Below, in pieces: positions 1 through 8,474 of a stretch of DNA of 64,000 nt. Each line of letters opens with the position of its first letter. The first letter of the stretch is position 1. The notes below the pieces were generated by a model. That model did no database searches and was not told where the DNA came from. It worked only from the letters and a program-made list of their open reading frames with translations. The DNA lies in the NCBI GenBank assembly GCA_910589415.1, contig OU342630.1, forward strand, positions 17,827,867-17,891,866, in the 5' to 3' direction. The stretch comes from Malachius bipustulatus. Its lineage: Eukaryota > Arthropoda > Insecta > Coleoptera > Melyridae. The translations under genes were made by a program, and so were the position numbers.

Positions 1-324
1 TCCAACACGGTAAAAGAAAAAATCATTACCAAACGTAACGAAACTCGAGAAGATCCCGCAAGTTTTGACACCGATCAAACTATTTTTATAAAAAATCGAG
101 AAGCCGATAGAAACAAAGCCAAACAAAGGCACGTGAAATCCAAAGTCAAAACGGACTTAGGAAACAAGGTTGTAATACTTAAAGATCAAATTGTACATAA
201 ATCAAAAATTAAGAAGCCCCTTAAACACCCTACTAATCTGAAAAATTCTTTGCAGGACAAAGGAAACGATAACAATGATCCAGATAATCCTAGCACTTCT
301 GGTATTACTTCGAATCGTAATTAG
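1..324 (+). CDS. pol: Errantivirus-type Pol, C-terminal end (integrase tail), partial
   Basis: Frame 1 is open from the first base to a TAG at 322-324 (107 codons). The peptide is rich in Lys, Arg and Asn and includes the stretch IKNREADRNKAKQRHVK, the kind of basic run found after the integrase core in errantivirus Pol proteins, where the integrase C-terminal domain binds DNA. It ends in an Asn/Asp/Ser-rich tail. The last 50 bases overlap the start of env in another frame, as is common in this group, where env is made from a spliced subgenomic RNA. The internal ATG at 133 is not a likely start, because the frame is open upstream to the window edge. No catalytic residues lie inside the window. 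The family call rests on composition and on the following env. Confidence 0.7.
   Translation, partial: SNTVKEKIITKRNETREDPASFDTDQTIFIKNREADRNKAKQRHVKSKVKTDLGNKVVILKDQIVHKSKIKKPLKHPTNLKNSLQDKGNDNNDPDNPSTSGITSNRN
246..255 (+). promoter_or_regulatory. Possible 3' splice site for env subgenomic RNA
   Basis: A short pyrimidine run ending in CAG lies 20 nt before the env ATG. Gypsy-type errantiviruses make env from a spliced RNA with an acceptor close to this place. The donor would be outside the window, so this is an inference from position and consensus only. Confidence 0.35.
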
Positions 325-2059
325 TAGTGACATAGAAATCCAGGAATTGAAGTCACCGCTTCTTCCATTAGAATTAGGAAAAAGTAGAATAATAGAATCT
401 AAGCATACATTTATTCATTTCGTAGATATTTCGTTATTAGAGGTTCAGTTAGAAAACCTAGAATCCATATATAATAATTTAGAAAATAAGTTTAGCAATA
501 ATGAAATGTTATTTAATAGTCAAAAAAGCTACTCAATGGAATTCACCACGTATCTCAAAAATTCAATGAATGAAACAAAATTTTCCTTAGACTACGCAAG
601 GAATAAATTAATCAACTTGTTACCGTTAAAAAGGCAAAAACGTGGTCTAATCAATGGAATAGGTTCAATTAGCAAATGGCTCTTTGGAACATTGGATCAC
701 GATGATGAGGAAAGATATAATGACTTAATCAAAAAATTACAAGATGATCAAAATACGTTGAATCAAGAACTTCAACTCCAGACTTCTTTAAACGAACACC
801 TGATTGATAACTATAATGACACAATAAATAAATTAGTAGAAAATCAACTAATCTTAAAAGAAAAATTCGAAGAGCTGTCAATCGATGTAAACAAAGATTT
901 CAAAAGTATTTACTTTTATCTTTCATTAACAAATGCATTACAACACCTAAATAACAATTGTCAACTTACGATAGATTTTCTAAACAATCTAGAAAATGCC
1001 ATTATGTTTGCACATCTTGGAACTCTTCATAATTCTGTTATAAGTATAGGTCAATTATTGAAGATTAAGTCATATTTAGAATCCTTATATGGAAACGGAA
1101 AAATTGCTGATTTTCCAAATCCATATCATTACTATCAATACGCAGGTATCCAAATCAATATCCAGAATAACAAAATATTGTTCATAATACATATACCTAT
1201 TCTGGTAAATGATTCCTTCCAAATATTCCACCTCATTGGATTACCCTACCGCGACACCATTATAATCCCCGAAAAGCCCTACCTAGTACTCGGTACGAGC
1301 TTTCATCAATTTGAAGAAATACCTTGCCCACAACTGAACAAAATCTTCTTCTGCCAAAAACATGAAGAAATAGTGGTCGAGACCTGCATAATACCTTTGA
1401 TAAAAGCAGAAAATCCATCATGCAAGACCAATTTAGCCCATGTAGTACATCCAATAATCGAAGAGATCAATGACAGATATATAATAATATTACCCGGAAA
1501 TCAAACAGTCAAAGTCCAAACAGACTGTGAGAAGAAATCGGTCATAGAAGTCGAAGAAAATACATTAGTGAAAATTCCGAAATCATGCAGCATTCGGACA
1601 AGAAACCTGACATTTACCAACAAAGAAGAAATGACAATCGGAAACCCTCTAATACTACCTAAATTAAAACAATCAGTTCAAGTAAAAATGGCTAATATTG
1701 AGCCAATTAAATTGAAAACAATCGATTTAAAAAGCATAAAAGAACTTCAATCTGAAGCGAAATCAATTTCATCGTTAAAATTAATTAATTCTGACATTCA
1801 TCCACTAATTTGGAACATACCTAGTTTTGTAGTCGTTCCCTTGATAATATCGGTAATAGCATTTATTATCTATAAATTAAGAAAAAGAAACCGACGAGGG
1901 AAAATGAATTGCATCTCCATCAAGAAAAGTCTAGAAGAACCAAAAGTAAGATACGAAGTCGTCTCCAAAGAAGAACAGAAAATAGAGATTAAACCTGAAA
2001 AGTCAACCCCGAAGGACGAAAACAACCCTTCCAATCCTTCCATGGTAGTTTTTTCTTAA
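275..2059 (+). CDS. env: Errantivirus Env (baculovirus F-like fusion glycoprotein)
   Basis: This 594-aa frame has the layout of insect errantivirus envelope proteins. A hydrophobic signal peptide covers about residues 1-18. A furin-type basic site, KRQKR, lies at 119-123. It is followed at once by a glycine-rich hydrophobic fusion-peptide region starting GLINGIG, with a coiled-coil-like helix after it (about 145-200). A Cys-rich ectodomain follows, then one membrane span at about 514-534 with a basic KLRKRNRR stop-transfer, and a roughly 55-residue charged tail. Several NxT/S sites are present. The ATG lies 50 nt inside the end of pol in another frame. A TTCTTTGCAG acceptor-like string ends at 255, 20 nt upstream, which fits the spliced env mRNA known for gypsy. 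The frame is intact from start to stop. Family known from layout; function as a fusogen is inferred. Confidence 0.85.
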   Translation: MIQIILALLVLLRIVISSDIEIQELKSPLLPLELGKSRIIESKHTFIHFVDISLLEVQLENLESIYNNLENKFSNNEMLFNSQKSYSMEFTTYLKNSMNETKFSLDYARNKLINLLPLKRQKRGLINGIGSISKWLFGTLDHDDEERYNDLIKKLQDDQNTLNQELQLQTSLNEHLIDNYNDTINKLVENQLILKEKFEELSIDVNKDFKSIYFYLSLTNALQHLNNNCQLTIDFLNNLENAIMFAHLGTLHNSVISIGQLLKIKSYLESLYGNGKIADFPNPYHYYQYAGIQINIQNNKILFIIHIPILVNDSFQIFHLIGLPYRDTIIIPEKPYLVLGTSFHQFEEIPCPQLNKIFFCQKHEEIVVETCIIPLIKAENPSCKTNLAHVVHPIIEEINDRYIIILPGNQTVKVQTDCEKKSVIEVEENTLVKIPKSCSIRTRNLTFTNKEEMTIGNPLILPKLKQSVQVKMANIEPIKLKTIDLKSIKELQSEAKSISSLKLINSDIHPLIWNIPSFVVVPLIISVIAFIIYKLRKRNRRGKMNCISIKKSLEEPKVRYEVVSKEEQKIEIKPEKSTPKDENNPSNPSMVVFS

Positions 2060-2068
2060 GGAAGGAGG

Positions 2069-2263
2069 AGTTATATTATTAATTCTGTCAAGTAGTATAG
2101 AATAAGGTTTATATTTAGATATGTAATATTATATTTGAATAAGCTATTGTTTTAAGAATGCCCCAGGCAGTCCTGGTAACTGTAACGTATTGTCACTCTG
2201 CATCTAGCTTCCACTTCGATATAATCTACATCAAAATAATAAATTTGTTAAGCTCCTACAATT
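2069..2263 (+). repeat. Probable short 3' LTR of the errantivirus-like element
   Basis: It starts AGTTA directly after the purine tract AAGGAAGGAGG that follows env, as errantivirus LTRs do. It contains AATAAT/AATAAA-like strings near 2236 and could end at CTACAATT (2256-2263). The right end is a guess: no partner LTR or target duplication is in the window. At about 195 bp it would be short for the group. Confidence 0.4.
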
Positions 2264-2310
2264 GTTTTTTATTTTTAAAAAGCAAATTTCCAAAAGGCAA
2301 CTCTTAACTC

Positions 2311-3013
2311 GTGCGTAGTTATAAAGCCCTAATTCAACCTCTGTGAAAGCTGATGCCTTTGGAACGCTGCCAATAGGTTTAGTCGACTGACAGTAGTGAC
2401 AGATAATAATCACGATAACCTAACATTCACATTTGTTTATGTTTAGTTTCAATTTTACAATACAAATTATTGTATTATAAAAATTAAACTTAAAATTATT
2501 ATAAACAGAATAATACAGGATGTTCTTCGAAGAAAATAACATCTTGAATAATATGCCACATGATATAAATAGGGGAAAAGCAACAAATGCATCAATTAAT
2601 GGTTTACTGCCTGCAAAATCAAAAGTGAAATACGATTGGCGACGAAATCTTTCACCCTGATTTTGTAATTTTTCTCCTTTTAAAGTTATTTTACAAATTT
2701 TCAGTGACAGTGAAGTATATAATATTTTCTGTTCTTTTGCAATATTTAATAATCAAAATATTTACTTAAAGAGAACCATATTTTTTAATAAATGAAACTG
2801 CAATCCATAAAACTTTTTTACATAAAAATTTAATTCTACCGTAAGTAAAATAATTTTTATTCAAGTATACTCGTAGATAAAGTATAGTATTCCACTCGCG
2901 CATAATGGCTATTATCCACTTAGATGTTACAGCACTCGCCAGAGGCTCGTGCTGCAATTTTCATCTTCGTGGATAATAGCTATCATTATGCGCTTGTTGA
3001 ATAATATACTATT
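2311..3013 (+). repeat. Direct repeat unit 1 with terminal hairpin
   Basis: About 700 bp that recurs with small indels at 3379-4078 (offset 1065-1068). Both copies open with GTGCGTAGTTATAAAGCCCT and end with a long imperfect palindrome. In this copy about 2881-2919 pairs with 2969-3010, with the hairpin tip around 2920-2968. Short open frames here are by-products of the palindrome. No protein or known family is recognised. The 365 bp between the copies (3014-3378) hold two more small palindromes (near 3107-3138 and 3208-3224) and nothing coding. Confidence 0.75.
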
Positions 3014-3378
3014 ATCTACTCCTATTAGATAACAAATCAATTATTAGTCTAATTTTAACGAAGTAATGGCATGCATTACTATTGCCCTATCGAATAATAG
3101 TGTCAGGTCGATTGAACAATGAGCTCATTATTCAATCGTTTTTGTCAGTTGTTTAACTTTACCGCCCTATGCTGTCGTACGTTTGGCAGATTCAAACTAT
3201 TGCCTACTGTCAGTGTTTCACTGACATGAAAGTAGAGTCCCTAAACGCCCATTTTACGTTTAATAAAACGTTATAAAAATATGAAAGTCACAAAATATTA
3301 GGATGATTTTGATCTTTCAACTACTATAGCATACGAAGCTACTTATCATAATACTAAAATGAACATGTCTTAGTATCC

Positions 3379-4078
3379 GTGCGTAGTTATAAAGCCCTAG
3401 TCAACCGCTGTGAAAGTTGATTCCTTTGGAACGCTGCCAATAGGTTTAGTCGACTAACAGTAGTGACAGCTAATAATCACGATAACCTAACATTCACATT
3501 TGTTTAGTTTTAATTTTTACAATATAAATTATTGTATTATAAAAATTAAACTTAAAATTATTATAAACAGAATAATACAGGATGTTCTTCGAAGAAAATA
3601 ACATTTTGAATAATACACGCCACCTGATATAAATAGGGAAAACGCAACAAATGCATCAATTAATGGTTTACTGCCTGTAAAATCAAAAGTGAAATACGAT
3701 GCGCGACGAAATCTTTCACCCTGATTTTGTTATTTTTCTCCCTTTAAAGTTATTTTACAATTTTCAGTCGACAGTGAAGTATGTAATATTTTCTGTACAT
3801 TTGCAATATTTCAATAACCAAATTATTTACTTAAAGAAAACCATATTTTTTAATAAATAAAACTGCAATCCATAAAACTTTTTTACATAAAAATTTAATT
3901 CTACCGTAAGTAAAATTATTTTTATTCAAGCATACTCGTAGATAAAGTATAGTATTCCACTCGCGCATAATGGCTATTATCCACTTAGATGTTACAGCAC
4001 TCGCCAGAGGCTCGTGCTGCAATTTTCATCTTCGTGGATAATAGCTATCATTATGCGCTTGTTGAATAATATACTATT
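3379..4078 (+). repeat. Direct repeat unit 2 with terminal hairpin
   Basis: Second copy of the 2311-3013 unit, with substitutions and indels spread along it, so the duplication is not very recent. It ends at the same point of the terminal hairpin (ATATACTATT), after which the flanks differ. The remaining 96 bp up to the Gypsy insertion (4079-4174) show nothing coding. Confidence 0.75.
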
Positions 4079-6257
4079 GAATTTATTTAAGATTAGGTAC
4101 CTCTGCGGAAAAAACTAAAATAGTAGGTGGGTACCTACTTATTCTACTGGCAAGCAATATTAATAACAAATTACTGTAGTCACCCAAACCCGGGTCCGCT
4201 TGTCTGTGTGAGAAAAGCTCACTTCCCTTCTCCTTTCCCCTTGGCCTAGTCGTGATGTGATCGTCAAAAGTGGTTAGAACCCTTCTTCCACAAAAAAAAT
4301 ACGTTGTGTCGCCCGTAATAACTTCAGTTGTTTTCAAATGGAGTTGGCAAAGAAAAGAGGGCAGCGCGCGATTTTCACCTATCATTGTTCATTACCAGAC
4401 TTTCAAAAGAGAGTGAACTGAACGTTAAAGTGTTTTGTTTTAACTCGAGAGAAATTTAATTTTCCTAAGCAATTTTTGAATTTTCTACCTCAAGAAAAAT
4501 TAGGGAAACAACCCGCGACACTTTTCATCTATTTTCAAACTGGTCGCAGTTTGTTTAACCTAATTACATTTTTTTGTTTAATAATTTTCATGTTTTACAT
4601 TTTTTTTCTCTTTCATTTTGAATTAGGTTAACCAACCTTACAAGTTTTATTTTAAATATTTAATATAATATCAAGTTAAGTGACACTTTCTTGGTCTAAT
4701 TATTTATGGTAATTATAATACAATTATTTCTATATAACATAATTCATTATTCTTCCAGCTCAAAGTTAAATTTATTATCTCCTTTTTTTCCGGAAGGTCG
4801 TCTAAGTGGACGCCACCTGTTTGTCTGAGATTTGTTTTCGTGTTAGGGTGGATTTCAGTCGTGCGACGTTGCCATTTTGCAAGTCTGTTATTTACTTATG
4901 CTGGCTTCAGCGTCGTGAGTGTTTTTAATAATTCTTTCCACAAAAATACATCGTGACTATGCAAATATTACGCTAGAGTTTTATACCTTGTAAATACCTT
5001 GTTAATAAATTGTCGAAGTTTATTTGTAACCTGTTGTTTCGTGAGTACTCATTGTGGGTAGAGTTTAGTTCTCCCAGAGTTTCTCCGAAATACCTTGTAC
5101 CTTAATTATGAAAATACCTTGTTTGGTTATTATACCTATACGGGTTTGTGAGACCCTTATACCTTTTTCCACTTTCATATTTGTGCCTATGAAAAGTGTC
5201 TCTGTTGCAGTAATTTTGATAGTCACTGAGTATTCTCGAAAGAAGATTTATTAAATTCACATTAGTTGAATATCCAACAAGCGACTGTCATTTTGACTCT
5301 AATATTTCGCTATTTTGCTGAATTTATTTGAATTTTAAGACGTGAGTTCTTTCAGAGATAAATCGCCAAAACTCGACTCTCCACACAGACCTAGAGACTC
5401 TAGACGACGACGATATGGTCCTTAGTAACATGTTTGCGAGTATCATTTGAGATCTCATTACTTTAAGGCCATTTAACCCTTTTTAGAGAACCAGGATGCT
5501 TCGAGTTCCGTTAAGGTTGATTACTTGAAATTACTCGTTGTCACTGTCCAATGTGGACTAATGAACGATTTTGTTTTATTTTGACTTTGAAAGTTTTCTT
5601 CCTTTTCTTGTTTTTTAAGTTTCCATGAAATTGCTCTGCAACTTCACGTATTGCGTTTAACTAGCCTCAAGACATCAGTCACGAGATAGATATTAGGTTA
5701 AAATTTGCATCCACCAGAATAAATAATTTCCGTGTGATTTGATCATTTTGAATTGATTTTTCTGAACTGATTTTAATTTTGGAAATTTAACTTTGACCTT
5801 GGTCGAATAATGTTATTTTCTAACATTATAAAACTTTTAATATTTAAATGAAAAATCCTAATTATTAATATTTACATTTTACTTAATCAATTTTACTAAC
5901 TTCTAAAGTCTGGCAATTTACAATTTTATATTAACTAACCTGGAGGAATTTCGTAGTCTAACGTCTCTACAACCGACGCAGTTCGTTTCTTAGGCTTCAT
6001 TTTGCAACTATGTAAGTGACACCCCAGCTGATTTGGTTTGTTTATCTAAAGACAGTTCAAGAGGTCGTTTAGCACGAAGGGTGCCTGTGATGTGATGTAC
6101 CGTTACGGGGACCGGCGCCTGACGGTCTCGTGAAATTTAATACACCCGAAAACTATACCTACTCAGAAGTTTTACAATTTAAAATAATTTAATTTAGGCG
6201 AAGATTATTGACGAATTTTAATATTTGAATATTTAAATTTTGTTTGATTTTATTTAT

Positions 6258-7269
6258 TTGGATATTCTATTAGAAAATCTACACTTTGCTCGATTATAGA
6301 AGGTACTCCCAGTCATGGGCTGCCGCGACTAAAATCGACCAAAAAGTAGTGTATCAGGAAAGAAAGAGACAATTACAAGTTGAACGTACTCCCAATCATG
6401 GGCTGCCAGAACAATATGCAATTGCCAGGTAAGCGTACTCCCAGTCATGGGCTGCCGGCAAACCTGTTCTCTCTCAATCCGTCTGATCCCTAACTGTCAA
6501 AATATTGATTTTATAAATTTGGATATTTTATTGGAAAATCTACACTTTGCCCGATTATAGAAGGTACTCCCAGTCATGGGCTGCCGCGACTAAAATCGAC
6601 CAAAAAGTAGTGTATCAGGAAAGACAGAGACAATTACAAGTTGAGCGTACTCCCAATCATGGGCTGCCAGAACAATATGCAATTGCCAGGTAAGCGTACT
6701 CCCAGTCATGGGCTGCCAGCAAACCTGTTCTCTCTCGATCCGTCTGATCCCTAACTGTCAAAATATTGATTTAATAAATTTGGATATTTTATTGGAAAAT
6801 CTACACTTTGCTCGATTATAGAAGGTACTCCCAGTCATGGGCTGCCGCGACTACAATCGACCAAAAAGTAGTGTATCAGGAAAGAAAGAGACAATTACAA
6901 GTTGAGCGTACTCCCAATCATGGGCTGCCAGAACAATATGCAATTGCCAGGTAAGCGTACTCCCAGTAATGGGCTGCCAGCAAACCTGTTCTCTCTCGAT
7001 CCGTCTGATCCCTAACTGTCAAAATATTGATTTAATAAATTTGGATATTTTATTGGAAAATCTACACTTTGCTCGATTATAGAAGGTACTCCCAGTCATG
7101 GGCTGCCGCGACTACAATCGACCAAAAAGTAGTGTATCAGGAAAGAAAGAGACAATTACAAGTTGAGCGTACTCCCAATCATGGGCTGCCAGAACAATAT
7201 GCAATTGCCAGGTAAGCGTACTCCCAGTAATGGGCTGCCAGCAAACCTGTTCTCTCTCGATCCGTCTGA
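6258..7269 (-). repeat. Four 261-bp tandem units holding 12 copies of one motif (3' LTR)
   Basis: Units begin at 6304, 6565, 6826 and 7087, a constant 261-bp step, with the tail of one more unit at 6258-6303. Each unit contains the motif GTACTCCCARTMATGGGCTGCC three times, 12 in all. The core CCCA-N4-TGGG is an inverted repeat. The spacing within a unit is also constant. The array sits about 25 bp downstream of the inferred start site, so it is in the 5' leader of the RNA, and also in the 3' end. Motif copies differ only at one or two places, while linkers drift slightly. Confidence 0.95.
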
Positions 7270-7300
7270 TCTGTTACTCGAGCTCCCGACCCTTTATATA
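7262..7300 (-). promoter_or_regulatory. LTR core promoter, TATA box and initiator (3' LTR copy)
   Basis: On the minus strand TATATAAAGG lies at 7300-7291. About 30 nt downstream is GATCAGACGG, close to the arthropod TCAGT initiator, giving an inferred start near 7267. Confidence 0.6.
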
Positions 7301-7736
7301 CAATTTTCTACTCCTTTCGTCCCTTCCCTAGGAATCTGGCCTACGTGATCTGCTTATCGTTTCTTCCCCTCTGATGAACGAATTCGTTCTTTAAGTCGTA
7401 TATACCTACTAAAGAATTTATTAACTTATTTATATTTTTCCTCAACCTACAATTTATTCTTTTGTTTATTGTACTAATAATATTAACAATACTCCTAATA
7501 ATAATAATACCAATAATAATAGTAATAATACTAATAATAATAATAATAACAAGAACACTAATAATAATCTTTCCTACTGTATAATCATATCTGTCTAATT
7601 CTTCTTGGATAATAGTTTAAACAATTTTATAGGGGTATTATTTTCTTAAAACTTCGTACCTGGGTGTGGTCCATTTCACCGGCCTGCTCGACTTATAGAA
7701 AAATATTTGTACGAATTTTTTCTGTAAGGCGCTTGA

Positions 7737-8474
7737 TTACGACTCCTGCCGTCGCCTTTTTCGTTTTGTTCTTCTCTCTATTCTTCTGGAGATACCCCGG
7801 ATAATTACTTGATCCACAACGTAAGATAATTTTGTTAACGTCATTATTGGTCGAAAGCGAGTGGTGGTTCTTGGTTCCCTCGGATCGGTGACGCTGGTAT
7901 CTCCCGTTATCCGCTGGAGTGGAATGATTTTAGGTTTTGTTGGTGGCGGTAACCTGGAGCACGGAGGCGGTGGTAATTTGGGGTATTCTACGGAACACGG
8001 AGGCGGTGGTAGACTGGGGTCTTCTATGGCACACGGAGGCGGCGGTGGTAGCTCAGCTACTCCAAGAAGTGCATGAGTCGGTGATGGTGGCATGGGCGTC
8101 GGAGTAGGCGCTCGGCTGAGTGGCGGGGTTTCTAGTGGTTCGGCAGTTGTTGGTATGATTGGCGGTGGTGATGCGGGTGGCGATAGAGACAGAGCGGAGG
8201 TGGTAATAATTTCGGTTGGCGGCGGGTATGGGGTGAGTAGGTCGCAAGCACTGATACGTCGAATGGATGGTCTATTTTGTCGTGGGTCCGAGTAAATCCT
8301 GCCGCGTACCACTTTCACTAGTTCACCTGTCTCGGCGGATAAGCGAAATTCTACGAATCCCGATTCTTCGAATTGCGGGTACAATCCGGCTTCGTAAAGT
8401 ATATGTTCAATGGATTTACCGGGAGTTTCGGGTCTATCGAGGTCTTCGAATCCCTCGAAGTCTTCCATGTTCAC
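7737..8474 (-). CDS. ORF3 of the Gypsy element, proline-rich basic-tailed protein, unknown function
   Basis: A 245-aa frame follows pol and overlaps its end by 41 nt in another frame (start ATG 8474, pol stop 8434-8436). Residues 1-75 are acidic and look folded. The middle (about 80-185) is rich in Pro, with three copies of LPPPPC spaced about 14 residues apart. The end is strongly basic (RRIERRTKRKRRRQ), which could bind nucleic acid or act as a nuclear signal. I see no signal peptide or membrane span, so it is not an env. It could be translated by termination-reinitiation at the overlap, or from a spliced RNA. It ends 58 bp before the LTR. The intact frame in an otherwise intact element argues that it is used, but I do not recognise the family. 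Confidence 0.75.
   Translation of the reverse strand: MNMEDFEGFEDLDRPETPGKSIEHILYEAGLYPQFEESGFVEFRLSAETGELVKVVRGRIYSDPRQNRPSIRRISACDLLTPYPPPTEIITTSALSLSPPASPPPIIPTTAEPLETPPLSRAPTPTPMPPSPTHALLGVAELPPPPPCAIEDPSLPPPPCSVEYPKLPPPPCSRLPPPTKPKIIPLQRITGDTSVTDPREPRTTTRFRPIMTLTKLSYVVDQVIIRGISRRIERRTKRKRRRQES

Larger units (their letters stand above)
1..2263 (+). mobile_element. 3' part of an errantivirus-like LTR retroelement
   Basis: The window opens inside this element. In order it shows an integrase-tail reading frame, an env-type gene, a purine-rich tract right after the env stop (2058-2068) and a short LTR-like segment that starts AGTTA. This order (pol, env, polypurine tract, AGTTA LTR) is that of insect errantiviruses of the gypsy group. 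Gag, most of pol and the 5' LTR lie outside the window, so intactness cannot be judged. Everything seen is open, with no stop or frameshift in the pol tail or in env, so this is either a fairly young copy or one kept intact by chance. Confidence 0.8.
4175..7678 (-). repeat. 3' LTR of the Gypsy element (3504 bp)
   Basis: In element orientation it begins TGAAATGGACC at 7678 and ends GGTGACTACA at 4175. It is very long for a Gypsy LTR, where a few hundred bp is usual. Order in element sense: an AAT-rich microsatellite region (7440-7570), a TATA box (7300-7291), four 261-bp tandem units (7269-6258), then about 2.1 kb of A-rich sequence to the end. With transcription starting near 7267, U3 is only about 410 bp and most of the LTR is transcribed leader or tail. 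It has no coding frame that looks real. The ORFs inside it recur identically in both LTRs simply because the LTRs are the same. Confidence 0.95.

Noticed and set aside
2320..2400. Hammerhead ribozyme at CTGATG...GGAAC in the direct repeat
   Set aside because: The core is not kept between the two copies (GTTGATT in copy 2) and GAAA is absent.
2766..4022. Two copies of a 63-aa frame (MQHEPLASAV...)
   Set aside because: Follows from the hairpin-bearing direct repeat; no motif, and it reads through the palindrome.
6258..7269. Regularly repeated 22-bp motif resembling a CRISPR array
   Set aside because: Spacers are themselves repeated every 261 bp, the array lies in a eukaryotic LTR, and no cas gene is present.
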